A DNA stretch of 64,000 nucleotides from Saccopteryx bilineata (taxonomy: Eukaryota; Chordata; Mammalia; Chiroptera; Emballonuridae): positions 130,228,522-130,292,521 of the forward strand of contig NC_089490.1 in the NCBI RefSeq assembly GCF_036850765.1. Direction: 5' to 3'. The translations under genes were made by a program, and so were the position numbers. Position 1 is the first letter of the stretch. Every line of letters starts with the position of its first letter. Below the pieces are notes generated by a model. The model ran no database searches. It saw only the letters and a list, made by a program, of their open reading frames with translations, and was not told the DNA's origin. Below are positions 40,700 through 54,767 of the stretch, piece by piece.

Positions 40700-42960
40700 G
40701 TTGGTCCAGAAATGTGGCACCGCCAGGGCGGGGAAAGGCCGACTGGGCGAAGAGCCCTGCAGGTGTATCCTGTTCTCAAACAAAATAAAATATTTTCATG
40801 GGAAACTTTTCCTTTGTGTTTTTTCTTCCCCCGCCCCTTTCTCCTGTTCCTTTCTCCTGAGTTGTCTTCCAGGGTCAGCTCCGTGTCTCCTTACCTGGAT
40901 CCCCCACCCTAAGGCCCTCTCCTGTGGGTTTGGCCCTGCCTGAGTTCCAGGCTGTGTGGAGGCTGGCAAGCCCCTGCACACCATCTGTGCAGCCTTTACC
41001 TCGCCCTCATGGGCAGAGGGAGGGTCAAAGGATGGCCGTCTGGCCGCAGGTCCACGGGTGAGTCACACGGGCCTGTCAGCCAGCTGTGCCTTCTTGCTGT
41101 CCTGGCTCAGCTGCAGGTCTGTTCACCAGGCTCTAGACACACCCTGGGCTTGTCTGTTCGAGTTGGGCTCTGCCTGGAGTCTCTACTGCTGCTGCCCCAT
41201 TCCTCCTGGGGAAGATCAGTTGGGGTGGGAGTGCTGGGTCTTGGCAGCATCCCCTTTTCCCCCTTTCCTTGTGCTGTGCACCTCTGGAGAAGTCTGAGCT
41301 GTTGACGTGTGGGTTTTAGCTCCCTCTCAGAGAAAAGTCCTGGTGGGCATGGCGTGTGGGGAAAGATTGGCTCACTATGGCTCTTACAGCCCATTGAGCC
41401 CTGCTCTTTAGCCCCAAAGACCTCATGAAGTGAGACTTCTGGGGAGCATAAGAGGCAGATGTGTTGCCCTGGTGACAGCTAGCTCTGCTGTAGGCACTTG
41501 CCACCCCAGCATCAGGTGAGAGAGCCAAGAGTCTGCTTGGTGGAGATGGAGAGTGAGAGCAGCAGGCCCAGCACCAGCTAGTCAGCAGAACAGGGGAGGG
41601 ACCAGGTGCTGGAGGGGCCCACCCCCAGCATACACCTCAGGACAATGTCAGGACAGAGTTGATTCCTGAGGTGGAGCCAGGCCTGGGAGGAGGGGAGGAA
41701 GGTGACTGACATATGCTCTGCTTTATGCTACTGTGTATGGAGACCTTGCTGCTCTGGCCCATAGTGACTTGCTGGGCTGGGGTCTAGGGTCCTTTCTCCT
41801 GGCTCAGCAAAAGGGCAGAAGCCAGAAAGAGGAGGAGATGGCCCAAGGGAGACAGGGTCCTGCTGGATCCAGGGGGCCTCGCTATGTTGCGCATGGGGCA
41901 GAGAGAGCAGGCGGAAGGATCCGATCCAGGCCCTCTTACCCTTCCCCCTCTCGGAAATCTCTGCCTGGCACGGAGGCTCACAGTCAGGGCAGCTCCAGTT
42001 ACAGCCCAGAAACCCGTAGAGTCTGGCCTGGGGGAGGGTCACGTGGGCGGCCGGAGTCCTCCCTGCCCCCTCCCTGAGGCTGCAACCCAACCCATGAGCT
42101 GCTGCCCTGCTCCTGCTGCCCGCCTCTGGCCTCTGGCCACTAGGCAGGACCCTCTAGGTTGCCTGCTGGCTCCTCTCTGGAATGATTAGCAGGTGGCATT
42201 TCCATCTGGTTTTCTGGGGCTTTAGAAGTGGCTGTGATGGGGGGCCTAGAGCCCTTGACCTTATGTCCTCCTGGAAGGAGGGAGGAGCCCAGCTCCCAGA
42301 AGGTGGGCTACCGTGGGTCTCTTGGCTATTTGGGGATATAGACTCATGTATCTGAGTGTGTTGAAAGCTTTGCTCTACCTTGGTTTGTGGGGTGCCTGGC
42401 CCCTCTCCTAGCCTTATCCTCAGGTGTGTGCTGAAACCTGTTCAGGAAGGGACTCCCCAAACCCAAGGACAAAGGCACTGCTACTTCCTGAGTGGGGAGC
42501 CAGGGACCAGGTTTGGGGCTTGGGCTCTGGCACACCTTACTGCCTTTTGCTTAGAGATTCGGATGCATGTTTAGGCAGCCCCTAGCAGAGGACCTATATC
42601 ACAGGGTTGCCACAGGTGAATGGAGGCCTATGACTTGCAATGTGGTTATCCTTCAAAGGAAATAGGAATGGCTGTCTGATATAGTGTTGGCCCCTGCCCT
42701 CTCCCCTTTCTCCCCCCATTCTGCAGGAAGCATTTACAGGCTGGCTTGGGAGAGTGGGGCCCTGCTGTAAGGTCTGCAGACTGGCCCTACCTCTGGTCCA
42801 GGATGGCTGGAGGCCTGCATGGAGGAGGCAGCACTAGTCATGGCACCGAGGGCTCCTCCAGCCAGTCTGGACATTGTCATCGGCATGTGAGGAATACTTG
42901 AGCAGGTCTGAAAGGCAGCTAAGGCAATCTGGGCCACTGTGAATGGGGGGCCAAGTGGGT
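40700..42960. other. Intronic single-copy DNA
   Basis: No repeats or coding segments were recognised. Confidence 0.4.
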
Positions 42961-42967
42961 GTCTCTT

Positions 42968-43860
42968 TTTGTTATTGAAATGTAATTTATATTTTTTAAA
43001 TTTACTTTGTTAGAGTAGACAGTTCAGTGATTTTTAGTTCATCCACAAGGCTGTGGAGCCAGCACCCTCTCTAATTCTAGAATATTTTCATCATCCCAGA
43101 AACCTCATATCCCTCCACCCCACCCACAGCCCCTGGCAACCACTAATCCACTTTCTGTTTCTGGATTTGCCTGTTCTGGACTTTTCATAGAAATGGAATC
43201 ATATGATATGTAGCCTTTTGTGTCTGGCTTATTTCACTGAGCATATCATTTTCAATATTCACCCATGTTATAGTGTATGTCAGGGTTTTGTTCCTTTCTG
43301 TGACTAAAAATATTCAATTGGATGGACCCATGCAGTTTTTCTCATTTGTTAATTGGATATTAGGGTTGTTCCCAACTTCTGACGATTGTGGGTAACACTG
43401 CTGTGAACGTCAGTGTACAAGTTTTTTGTCTTTTTTTTGTGTGTGTGTGTGAGTGTTTTTAATTCTTCTGGGTAGATACTAAAATGGAATTGCTGGGTCA
43501 CATGGTCATTCTGTTTAATATTTTGAGGAACCACTGAACTGTTTTCCACAGTGGGAGCAACATGTTACATTTCCACCTGCAGTGCACAAAGGCTCCAGTT
43601 TCCCAACATCCTCATCCCTGATTGTTATTCTCTGGGTTTATAACTCTTAATTATTTTTATCTTAGCCATCTGGTGGGTGTGAGTGCTTTTTATTTGCACA
43701 TCCCTGTTGACTAGTGAGGTGACACCTTTTCATGGGCTTGTTGGATATCTCTGTGTCTTCTTTGGATAAATGTTCTGTTCTTTTGCCCGATTTTTGGTTG
43801 AGTTTCTCTTTGTTGTTTAGTTGTAAGAGTTCTTTATATATTCTGGGTTTTTCTTGAACT
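42968..43860 (-). mobile_element. Old LINE-1 3'UTR fragment
   Basis: The antisense text is typical of L1M 3' ends: CCCCTGGCAACCACTAATCC, ATAGAAATGGAATCATATGA, TTCTGGGTAGATACTAAAATGG and AATTGCTGGGTCACATGG. A (GT)n tract lies at about 43438-43452. Confidence 0.85.
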
Positions 43861-43864
43861 GAGG

Positions 43865-46800
43865 AGAACCTGGTTTCTTGACCCGTAACAGCACTCTGTC
43901 TGGCCCCTGCTGTCTCCACAAGTCTTCAGAGCTCGGCCCTCCAGCCTGACTATGGGGGGAGCCAGGGTGCAGTTGATGGTTTACTATCAACTGGTCTGGG
44001 GGCCTGATGGGGACCCTGGCTGAGGAGGCTGCCTCAGCACAGCTGTGAGGTGCCACTCTGGAGGGGCTGCCATGGGGGGGGGGCTGTGCATGCGGGGTCA
44101 GGAAGGTGAGGGCTCTCTCTGTGTCTCCATGCACCCAGCCTGGGACCCAGCTGGAAGCCATGTGGCCACATGCCTGCTGGCTGCTTGGAGGAGGGGTGCC
44201 CAGCTGGTGTAGGATGGGGCAAACCTGGTGCAGAATGATAAAGCTGCATGAGGAGCCTGTGAGGAGCAAGGAGTAAGATAAGGTGCTGCTGAGAAAATGG
44301 GAAAGCCCCCATGGGGCACAGGGGCTGGGGGCTGGAAGGGTCTGGAGGAATGGCGGTGAGGGATGGATCCCCAGTTACTCCCTGACTGGGAGCCAGTGGT
44401 AGTGGTGCCTGGATCTGAGCAGGCAGGAGTTTGGATGATGGTCTTGAAGGTGCTGTCCATGGAGACCCACCTCAGGACAGCCATGCCTGGATCCAGAGTT
44501 TGGGGGGAGGCCGTGGAGAGCAGAGTGCTTTGGTGGGAGACTGTCTGGATTGGGAGGGTTATGTACCAGGAGCAGACGGGGAGAGAACCTAGTGAAGGAC
44601 CTTATTGCCATGTCTGGGGAAGCCAAGGGGACATAGAGAGCCTGTTGAGGTCACTTGGATGTGGCTCTGTGAGTGAGAACTTCAAGTATCAAGTGCAGGG
44701 TGGGGGCTGCTAGCTGGGGGCAGGATGACACTCGGATCCAAGGAAGCTGGTGGGTGGTGTGTGGAGGGGCCTAGCTTCCAGCCTTCAAAGGAGGGGAAAT
44801 TCTGCCAGTACACATGGCCTGGGGCCCCTGAGGCCATCAGAGGGACTAAGATGTCCTGGTCTCCCAGGTAGATTCATGGGAGGAGTGAAAGGCAGGTAGA
44901 AAGAGCAGGCAAATGGGCAGAGGAGATCCCTTGGGGGGACTAGCTACTTTTTGCATCCCTGATCTCCAACATCTGTTCCTTCTTCCTCCCCTCTCCTGTT
45001 CTATCTGCTCTGGGGGCCATGAACGCCCCACCCCTCTGGTGCCAGCCTGCCCTGGTCCCCTTCTATAGGCCCTGAGGGACTCTCCGCTGGCCCCCTATAC
45101 AGAGACCAGGTAGAGGCAGGTGGGAGCATGGGGCCACGTTGGAGCTCTGGGCTGGGGCCTCATGATGGTGGCACTGTGTGCAAGCCTGGCCCTGGGGTCG
45201 GAGGTGAGGAAGAAGCCGCAGCCACCTGGCTCCTCAGCTGTGTGAGCAGATGTCCTGCCACAGCTGGCCGTCTGGGTTGGGGGCGGTGGGACAGCTGGTC
45301 TAATCTTGCTCCTATCCTTGCCACTGTGGCCCTGGACCTGACTCCAGTGCCTCCACACGAGGAGGACCCTGCTCTGGCTCCAGGGTGGCCCCATCCAAGT
45401 GCACCACCCGCCGCCTGCCCAGGGGACTTTCGATGTTGAGAACAATAGGAGAAGTGTGTGGTAGCTTTCTCCTGGGAAGGAATCTGCGCACATGATTCCT
45501 CCCCGTGGGCTGTGGGCCCTGGGCCCTGGACTTGGGAGGAGTGATGAGCTGATAAGGGCCTGGCTCGGCTCTCCTGGCTGTGGAAAAATGACACCTGTTA
45601 GGGGCCAGCACTCAGCCCCCTTAATCCTGGTCTGGGGCACCAACTCCCTTTGTGTATTGTCCCTGTGGGTGCTGGGTGCCCCTGTGGTACCCACCTGGCT
45701 CTCTCACGGGGCTGCAGGGAGTTTATGAGGAGGTACCATTGTCTGGGAAGTAAGAACAGGCCCCACTTGGAGGTAAGCCTCTGGCAGGTGGGGGGGGGGC
45801 AGGGCTGCCATGCTCCAGGTTGGCCTCAACTGTCAACTATTCCAGGAAACCAGGAGATAGCCCAGCGGTGTCATTCTTTATTGTAGCTGGAGCTTACCTC
45901 TGAGGAAGCCAGGAGGGTCTCTCATGGGGTCTCTCCTCCAAACTGTGCTGGACTAGAAGCCTGTGAGATTCCCTTTCCCCTTTCCCCTGGCCCTGGGCCC
46001 AGAAGCCCAGTATGAGCCCCAAGGCATTCATTCCCCTGCTACCCTTGGCTCTGATCTCTGCTTGCTGTACCCACACCTGCTGGCCTCAGGTGCATGGATG
46101 ATTGGCCAGGTGCAACAGACCACTGGCTTGGACATCTGGACCCTGGCTTTGTGGTGGCATGGGTGCTGTGCTGATGGGTGAAAGGCTCCCGAGAGTCTTC
46201 CTGGCGGGTGTGAGGTGTGGTCTGGGAGCTCTGCTGGGTGAGGATAGGGTAGGGTGGCTAGCTGTACTGCAGGCCTGGTGGCCTGGGTTGGGTGATGACC
46301 AGCCTGCTTTCTCGAGAGAGCTAATCATTACGGGACATCGGTTGGCTGGGCTGGTCTGGTTGGCAGGTAGCTGTGCTGGGAGCCACCACAAGAAGACAGC
46401 CCCCAACCTGGGTGGCACGAAGCCTCCAGGCTCTGTGACCCAAGGACCAGCCTGTGTCCTTCCTTGCCCCTCCCAGTGGTTCTCTGCTGGCCTGGTGCCT
46501 CTGGCCACAGGAGGAAGCCCGGCCGCCCAGTTGGCAGGCCCTGCACCGCGAGACCAGCAGCCGGACGGGGGAATGGAAAAAGGCGAGCCTCGGGCTACGT
46601 TTGTTTTTCTTAGAGATATTGAGGTGGATGCGGCCAGGGAAGTGGTCTGGCCCATGAGGAGAGGCTGCCAGGGGCTCCCAGAACAGAGCGTGTCAGAGCT
46701 TCTCCCTCCCAGCCCCGGCCACCCTGTCTGTGCTCTGCACCTGGTAGGCCAGCTCCAGGAAGTAAGCCATTCACTGAGGTGACTGGTGCTGGCTGAGGTG

Positions 46801-48410
46801 GGGTCCCCTGGGGCTCTCCAGGCGCCTGCCCAGCATCCTGCCTGCCCCTCCATATGACATCCTTATGGCTCTGTGGCCACTTCTGAGGCCTGGGGTATGG
46901 TGACTGGGACAGGGGTGGCCTGTAGGAGTGCATGGACTGAGCCTAGCTTCTCTGGTTCCTCCAAGAAACCGCCGCAGCCTGGCTTCTCTCAGCTATCAGT
47001 GAAGCTGGGGTCCCACAGGCTCGCTCTTCCACTCTGGGCTCCAGCATCCTGCTCCTGAAAGGGGCCAATTTGTGCCCCTCTGAGTCTGTGGGTCATGCAG
47101 GTTCAGTTCACTCTGAGTCCAGAGGTGGATAGGGTCATTTCCCTTAGGCAGTGCTGTGGGTCCTGGTGCCCTGCAGTTTGCTGAGTCATACGTCTGCCCA
47201 CTGACCCCCTAAGGGGCTGGATCTGGGTGAGAAGCTCCCCGTAGGTGGCCGGAGAGTGATGGATCTGGGGGCTGACTGAGAGCTCTCTGTTCCCTGACAT
47301 AATAGGGCCCTGTGAGGTGGGGAAGCTGGGGTCCAGTGGCTAGAAAGCCAACAAAGGTGACAATCATTATAGACGTGAGTTCCTCGCACTGGTGTGAATG
47401 AATCGATCCACATGTGAATGCCCTCCTGTCCCATGATCTCTTGCCCACAGTCTCCTGTCCTGGTTTCCTTGGCATGTTGGGCTTTGGGTGACAGGAGCCC
47501 TTGGAAGCCCCCAGGCCCTATCAGTGCCTATGCCCACTGCACCCTTGTATCTTCTGTCCACACGCTGGATGAGAGGTCGCAGGCTGCAGGAGAATGGAGG
47601 GTTAATCTCAGAACCAGTGTTTCAGTGCTGGAATTTGTTTTGAATTTGATTCACACAGAAATTAAACGCCGTCTGGTGGGGCTGAGGTTTCCTTGGCAGG
47701 GCACTGTGGCTTCTGGAACTCCAGCCTCTTCCCCTCCACCCAACCCAGGGTCTTGTCTCCCTATACCCAGGGAGCTGAGTTTGCGGGCAAGGTGGCCGTT
47801 GGGGTGGCCAGGCCTGTTGACAGGAGAAAGGGCCTTCAGAATTTGTTGTCACCCCCCCCCCCTCAGCAGGAAGTAGTGAGACATTTGGAGGGGGGCTTCT
47901 GGGCAGGGTGGGCTGAGTCTGGCTGAGACATTCAGGGCTGGGATCCTGGTGACAAGGACATCTCTGGCCCTGGACTGGGCCACAGCTGCACCCAATAGCC
48001 CCTATATAGCAGTGTCCATCTGCTACCTGGCTGTCCATGGGGGCAGATTTGATGGTGTGTGACCAGCTGAGTGCTTAGCGGGGCAGTCCCTGTCCCCAAG
48101 CATGTGGGCTTGACAGCCTCAGGTCTGGCCCTCAGAGAGGGACAGTTGTCCCCAGACTTGGCTTTGTCTCTCCTAGGTTCTTTCACACTCTCTGTGGGGC
48201 TGGGGTGGAGTCTCTGCAGAGCTGCTGCAGGTGGTGGGAGGGGGAGGGGGAGGCTCTCAACAGTGTGGGACCCAGTCCAGGACAATCTTGTCTCTACTTC
48301 ATTACCTTGATAACATCTGCAAACATTCCTGATGTCACATTCTGAGGTTCTGGATAGGCGTGAATATGGGTCCCTTTATCCTTTGCTTAAGATTATCCCT
48401 GTAAGCAGTT
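43865..48410. other. Intronic single-copy DNA, GC-rich
   Basis: Repeat-poor. Many open frames arise from GC content; none has a domain, start context or splice boundaries that can be defended. A C13-like homopolymer is at about 47851. Confidence 0.4.
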
Positions 48411-48412
48411 TC

Positions 48413-48601
48413 TCTTTTTTTTTTTTTAGATTTTTAAAAATTTATTTAATCATTTTTGGAGAGAGAAGAGAGAGAGAAGGGGGGAGGAGCAGGAAGCATC
48501 AACTCCCATATATGCCTTGAACAGGCAAGCCCAGGGTTTCAAACCAGCAACCCCAGCGTTCCAGGTCAGTGCTTTATCCACTGCGCCACCACAGGCCAGG
48601 C
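48413..48601 (-). mobile_element. Short tRNA-derived SINE with TSD
   Basis: T-rich left end, CATCAACTCCCATATATGCC core and CCACCACAGGCCAGGC head. AGCAGTTTCTC is duplicated at both ends. Confidence 0.9.
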
Positions 48602-48739
48602 AGCAGTTTCTCAAATACAGTGACCGGCAGGGTCAGGGATCACTTGACTCTGGGGAAATGCCATGGGAGCCCTGCCAAAATGATGGCTAGTCAGTGTGTA
48701 GCACAAAGTACGTCTCATTGTCTGCAAGGAGTGAGACAC

Positions 48740-49720
48740 CCAAGCTGACCCAGCAAGTCTGAATAAAACCATGTAGAATGGGGGAAAATTTTTAAGAAAC
48801 AGACTGATTTGAAAGCAAATTAAAAACTGCTGAAAGGAATTAGTGACCTGGAAGATAGATAGGTCAGGAGAAATTACTGGAGTATGGCCTGGGCAAGAGA
48901 CACACAGAAAGCAGAGAGAGGGGTGAGGCCTGGGCAGAGAGGGAGCCTCGCATCTTCACCAGGGTCCAGAGGTGGGGACCAGGTGGTGTCTGGAAAGAAT
49001 GGTCAAAGATTTCCTGACGTTGCTGGGAGCAATGAAGGGGACTCAAGAGCCCAGTGTATTTCCAAGCAGGAACATGAAACTTCGTTTTGGAATACAATGA
49101 CTTGGAAGCGCAGGGCACTGAGCCCAGAGAGTTGTGAAGCAGTATAAAGACACAAAATGCAGATTACCCTGCTGAGGGTCCTTGAGCTGATAACTCACTG
49201 GAGACACAGCAGTGTGAAGGAAAGTAGCTGTTCAGAGTGAGATGAAATGAAGACATTTTCAGCTCCTATCAAGAGCTGCCCTGAAGGAGCCATGGATACA
49301 CAGCTCAGACCTGGGGAATGCCCCAGTGTGAATAGGATGTGGGATAGAATGAAGCAAGAAGACAGGTTGCATGGAGGGATGAGGGCACTGAACAGCCTCT
49401 TGTCAGGTGCTCAAGGTAATACTAAATACACAACATCCTATAACCTCACATCAATGGGCTTGTGCACTCAGGCTTCCTGTTTCCCAGAGGGGACAGTGTT
49501 GACCATGTTAGATGTAAGTTACAGACCCTTGTAATTTTGAGGGTATTCATTGAAAATATTAGAAACATACAACTTTGGATAACAAAGAGGAAAATAAAAT
49601 AAGAACTCAAAGCAAGAGAGGACAAAAAATATAAAGAGATGCAAAACAGGTATGGGTCAGTAAAAAAGATGAATTTAAAGCCCCAGGTAGAAGGCTGTGG
49701 TGATCAGGTTGTGGTCTGGT
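48740..49720 (+). mobile_element. Decayed LINE-1/HAL1-like ORF1 region
   Basis: Phrases such as GGAATTAGTGACCTGGAAGA and GAGATGAAATGAAGACATTTTC recall LINE-1 or HAL1 ORF1. No long frame remains, and the family assignment is tentative. Confidence 0.45.
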
Positions 49721-49828
49721 CCTGGCTAATTAGGCTGCATATGAGGACACAGGGAGGATGTAAGGAGATAGCACACCGACTCAGTAGAAGACAGGAAAAC
49801 AAGGGAAGAGAGTGAAGGATGTACAGTG

Positions 49829-50215
49829 TGTCCGTAAAGTCATGGTGCATTTTTGACTGGTCACAGGAAAGCAACAAAAGACGATAGAAATGTGAAATCT
49901 GCACCAAATAAAAGGAAAACTCTCCCAGTTTCATACCTATTCAGTGCAGTTCGATGTGGGCTCATGCACAGATTTTTTAGGGCTCCTTAGGTAGCTATCC
50001 CATATAACCTCTACAGACTCGTCACTGACTGATGGTCTACCAGAAAGAGTTTCTCCAACAAACTGCCAATTTCCTTCAACTGCTTATCCCACCGAGTAAT
50101 GTTACTCCTATGTGGTGGCGCTTCGTTATAAATGCGCAGATATTCACGTTGCACTTTGGTCACGGATTCGAATTTAGTGAGCCACAGAACACACTGAAGC
50201 TTTGTGACAACATGA
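49829..50215 (-). mobile_element. mariner-type element, one end plus transposase N-terminal fragment
   Basis: CAGTGTGTCCGTAAAGTCAT at 49829 looks like a mariner terminus. Minus-strand codons at 50200-50030 give SVTKVQREYL and APPHRSNITRWDKQLKE, the helix-turn-helix part of a mariner/Tc1 transposase. The other end is missing; a LINE-1 starts at about 50216 and no mariner text follows that LINE-1, so the element was truncated. Confidence 0.7.
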
Positions 50216-51972
50216 AGAGAAACAATATCTGCATAATAGGGGTTCCTGAAAGAGAAAAGAAAGAACAAGGGATAGAGAACCTGATTGAAGAAACTATAGC
50301 TGAAAATTTCCCTAAATTGATGCAGGAAAGAGTCACACAGGTTCAAGAAGCGAAGACAATGCCATTAAAAAAGAACCCAAAGAAACCTACACCAAGACAC
50401 ATGATAATCAAAATACCAAAGCTAAGAGATAAAGAAAGAACACTAAAAGCTGCAAGAGAAAAGCAGTCAATCGCCTACAAAGGAGCCTCCATAAGAATGA
50501 TATTCGACTTTTCAACAGAAACACTTATGTCATCTCAACTGGCCTCCCACTGAGGCCAGAGGGAATGGCAAAAAAATATTCAAAGTAATGCAGAACAAGA
50601 ACCTATAACCAAGACTTCTTTATCCAGCAAGGCTATCATTTAAAATTGAAGGAGAAATAAAAAGCATCCCAGACAAAAACAACCTCAAGGAATTCATCAC
50701 AACCATACCAATGCTGCAAGAAATGTTAAGGGGCCTGCTGTAGACAGAACAAAGTGGGGGAAAAATCTAGTAAAAGAGGAATGTAGATCTAAAGAAAAAA
50801 ATGGCAATAAACAACAACATATCAATAATAACCTTAAATGTAAATGGATTAAATGCTCCAATCAAAAGACAGGATAACTGCATGGATAAGAAAACAGGAC
50901 CTGTACATATGTTGTCTACAAGAGACCCACCTCAAAACAAAAGATACACATAGACTGAAAGTAAAAAATGGGAAAAAATATTTCATGCAAATGGAAATGA
51001 AAAAAAAAGCTGGGGTAGCAATACTTATATCTGACAATATGGACTTTAAAACAAAGAGATAAAGAAGGTCACTATATAATGATAAAGGGAGCAATCCAAC
51101 AGGAAGAGATAACCATTAAAAATGTCTATGCAACTAATATAGGAGCACCTAAATATATAAAGCAGACTTTGATAAACATAAAGGGCAAGATCAACAGCAA
51201 TACTATAATAGTAGGGGATTTCAATGCTCCAACTAACATTACTGGATAGATTCTCAAGAAAGAAAATTAACAAAGAAACAGCAGAATTAAGGAACATACA
51301 GATCAACTGGATTTAATGGATATCTTCAGAACATTTCACCCTAAAGCAGCAGATTATACATTCTTTTCAAGTGCTTATGGTACATTCTCTAGGATAGACC
51401 ACATGTTAGGGCATAAAATGAGTCTCAACAAATTTAAGAAAATTGAAATCATATCAAGCATCTTCTCTGACCCCAATGGCATGAAACTAGAAATCAACTA
51501 CAATAGAAAAACTGAAAAACACTCAAACACTTAAAAACTAAACAACATGTTATTAAATAAAGAATGGGTCAACAATGAGATTAAGGTAGAAGTAAAAAAA
51601 TTTCCTTGAAACAAATGAAAATGAACATACAATAACTCAAAATCTATGGAACACAGCAAAAGCAGTCCTGAGAGGGAAGTTCATACCATTACAGGCATAC
51701 CTTAAGAAGCTAGAAAAAGCTCAAATAAACAACTTAACCCTGCAACTAAAAGAACTAGAAAAAGAACAACAAGTAAAGCCCAGAGGAAGTAGAAGGAAGG
51801 AAATAAAGATCAGAGTGGAAATAAATGACTAGAAGCTAAAAATACAATACAGAGGATCAATGAAACCAAGAGATGGTTCTTTAAAAAGGTAAACAAGACG
51901 ATGAACCTTTAACCAGACTCATCAAGAAAAAAAGAGGACTCAACTAAATAAAATTAGAAATGAGAGTGGAGA

Positions 51973-52376
51973 GCCCTGGCCGGTTGGCTCAGCGGTAGAG
52001 TGTCAGCCTGGCGAGCAGAAGTCCCGGGTTTGATTCCCAGCCATAGTACACAGGAGAAGCACCCATCTGCTTCTCCACCCCTCCCCCTCTCCTTCCTCTC
52101 TGTCTCTCTCTTCCCCTCCCGCAGCTGAGGCTCCATTGGAGCAAAGATGGCCCCGGGTGCTGGGGATGGCTCCTTGGCCTCTGCCCCAGGCGCTAGAGTG
52201 TCTCTGGTTGCAACAGAGTGATGCCCCGGAGGGGCAGAGCATTGCCCCCTGGTGGGCAGAGCGTCGCACCCTGGTGGGCGTGCCAGGTGGATCCCGATCC
52301 GGCGCATGTGGGAGTCTGTCTGACTATCTCTCCCCGTTTCCAGCTTCAGAAAAATACAAAAAAAAAAAAGAAAAAA
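51973..52376 (+). mobile_element. Long tRNA-derived SINE with TSD
   Basis: GCCCTGGCCGGTTGGCTCAG head. GAAATGAGAGTGGAGA (51957-51972) and GAAATGAAAGTGGAGA (52377-52392) are its duplication with one mismatch. Confidence 0.94.
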
Positions 52377-53645
52377 GAAATGAAAGTGGAGAAATAACAA
52401 CTGACACAATAGAAATACAAAGGATTGTAAGAAAATACTACGAAGAACTGTATGCCAAAAACTTAGACAACCTAGGTGAAATGGACAAATTCCTTGAAAA
52501 ATATAATCTTTCAAAAATCAATCTGGAAGAATCAGAAAACCTAAACAGACTGATTACAACAAATGAGATCGAAACGGTTATCAAAAAACTCCCAACAAAT
52601 GAAAGCCCTGGGCCAGATGGCTTTACAGGCAAATTCTACCAAATATTCAAAGGAGAACTAACTCTTATCCTTCTCAAGCTATTTCAAAAAATTCAAGAGG
52701 AGGGAAGACTTTCAAGCTCCTTTTATGAGGTGAACATAATTCTGATTCCAAAACCAGGCAAAGACAACACAAAGAAAGAAAACTATAGTCCAATATTCCT
52801 AATGAATTTAGATGCTAAAATTCTCAACAAAATATTAGCAAACCAGATCCAGAAATACATGAAAAAAAATCATACATCATGATCATGTGGGATTTATTCT
52901 GGAGAGGCAAGGCTGGTACAGTATTTGCAAATCAAGCAATGTGATTCATCATGTAAACAAAAGGAAGAAGAAAAACCACATGATAAATTCAATAGATGCA
53001 GAAAAAGCATTTGATAAAATCCAGCACCCATTTATGATCAAAACTCTCAGCAAAATGGGAATATAAGAAACATACCTCAACATGATAAAGGCCATCTATG
53101 ACAGACCCACAGCCAACATCATACTCAATGGGCAAAAGTTAAAAGCAATCTCCTTAAGGTCAGGAACAAGACAGAGGTGTTCCCTTTCACCACTCTTATT
53201 CAACATAGTTCTGGAAGTCCTAGCCACAGCAATCAGACAAGAAGAAGAAATAAAAGGCATCCAAATTGGAAAAGAAGTAGTAAAACTAACATTATTTGCA
53301 GATGATACGATACTGTACATAGAAAACCCTAAAGTCTCAAATAACTACTGAACCTGACAAATGAATTTAGCAAGGTGGCAGGATATGATATTAACACAGA
53401 AATCAGAGGCATTTTTATATACCTACAATGACCTGTCTGAAAGAGAAATTAAGAAAATAATCCCTTTTACTATAGCAACAAAAAAATTAAGTACCTAGGA
53501 GTAAATTTAACCAAGGAGATTAAAGACTTGTACTTGGAAAATTATAAAACATTGATAAAAGAAATCAAGGAAGATACTAACAAGTGGAAGCATATATCGT
53601 GTTCATGGTAGGAAGAGTAAACATCATTAAAATGTGTGTATTACC

Positions 53646-54030
53646 GCCCTGGTTGGTTGGCTCAGTGGTAGAGCGTTGGCTGGACGTGTAGGAGTCCCGG
53701 GTTCGATTCCCGGCCAGAGCACACAGGAGAGGCGGCCATCTGCTTCTCTGCCCCTCCCCCTCTCCTTCCTCTCTGTCTCTCTCTTCCCCTCCCGCAGCCA
53801 AGGCTCCATTGGAGCAAAGTTGGCCTGGGCACTGAGGATGGCTCTATGGCCTCTGCCTCAGGCGCTAGAATGGCTCTGGTTGCAACAGAGCGTCACCCCA
53901 GATGGGCAGAGCATCGCCCCCTGGTGGGCATGCCCGGTGGATCCTGGTTGGGCGTATGTGGGAATCTGTCTGACTGCCTCCCCGTTTCCAATTTCAGAAA
54001 AATACAAAAAATAAAATTTTTTTTTAAAAA
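53646..54030 (+). mobile_element. Long tRNA-derived SINE
   Basis: GCCCTGGTTGGTTGGCTCAG head, full body, A/T-rich tail. The flanks GTGTGTATTACC and GTCTATATTACC are a decayed TSD. Confidence 0.93.
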
Positions 54031-54767
54031 GTCTATATTACCCAAAAGCAATTTATAAATTCAATGCAATTTCTGTTAAAATACCAATGACATACTTCAA
54101 AGATATACAACAAATATTCCAAAAGAACATATGGAACCAAAAGAGAACATGAATAGCCTCAGCAATCTTGAAAAAGAATAAATTGGGTTGTATCACACTT
54201 CCTGATATCAAGCTATACTACAAGGCCATTGTACTCAAGACAGTTTGGTACTGGCATAAGAACAGGCATATAGATCAATGGAACAGAACAGAGAACCCAG
54301 AAATAAATCCGCACCTTTATGGACTATTGATATTTGACAAAGGAGGTAATAGCATACAATGCAGTAAAGACAGTCTCTTTAACAAATGGTGTTGGGAAAA
54401 TTGGACAGCTACTTGCAAGAAAATGAAACTAGACCACCAACTTACACTATTCACAAAATAACTCAAAATGGATAAAAGACTTAAATGTAAGTCATGAAAC
54501 CATAAGCATCCTAGAAGAAAACATAGGCAATAAGCTCTCTGACATCACTCGCAGCAATATATTTGCTGATTTATCTCCACAGGGCAAGGGGAAAAAAAGA
54601 CAGGATAAACAAATGGGACTATATCAAACTAAAAAGCTTTTGCACAGTTAAAGACAATACGAACAGAATAAAATGACAAACCACACAATGGGAGAACATA
54701 TTCAACAATACGTCTGATAAGGGGTTAATAACCAAAATTTATAATGAACTTGTAAAACTCAACACCA

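Larger units (their letters stand above)
38870..40700 (+). promoter_or_regulatory. WNT9A: CpG island spanning the WNT9A promoter and first exon
   Basis: CG dinucleotides are dense from about 38870 to 40700 and rare on either side. The GC-richest part (39290-39800) has several GC boxes, for example CCCCGCCCCCGG and GGGCGGGGCGGG just upstream of the TATA box. It covers the first exon and the start of intron 1. Confidence 0.88.

Noticed and set aside
46086..46853. 255-codon minus-strand frame and its plus-strand partner (46102-46782)
   Set aside because: Mutually overlapping frames on both strands in GC-rich intron with no protein family recognised.
50032..50553. 173-codon frame as a possible host gene
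   Set aside because: It is the antisense of a mariner fragment joined to LINE-1 ORF1, not a gene.
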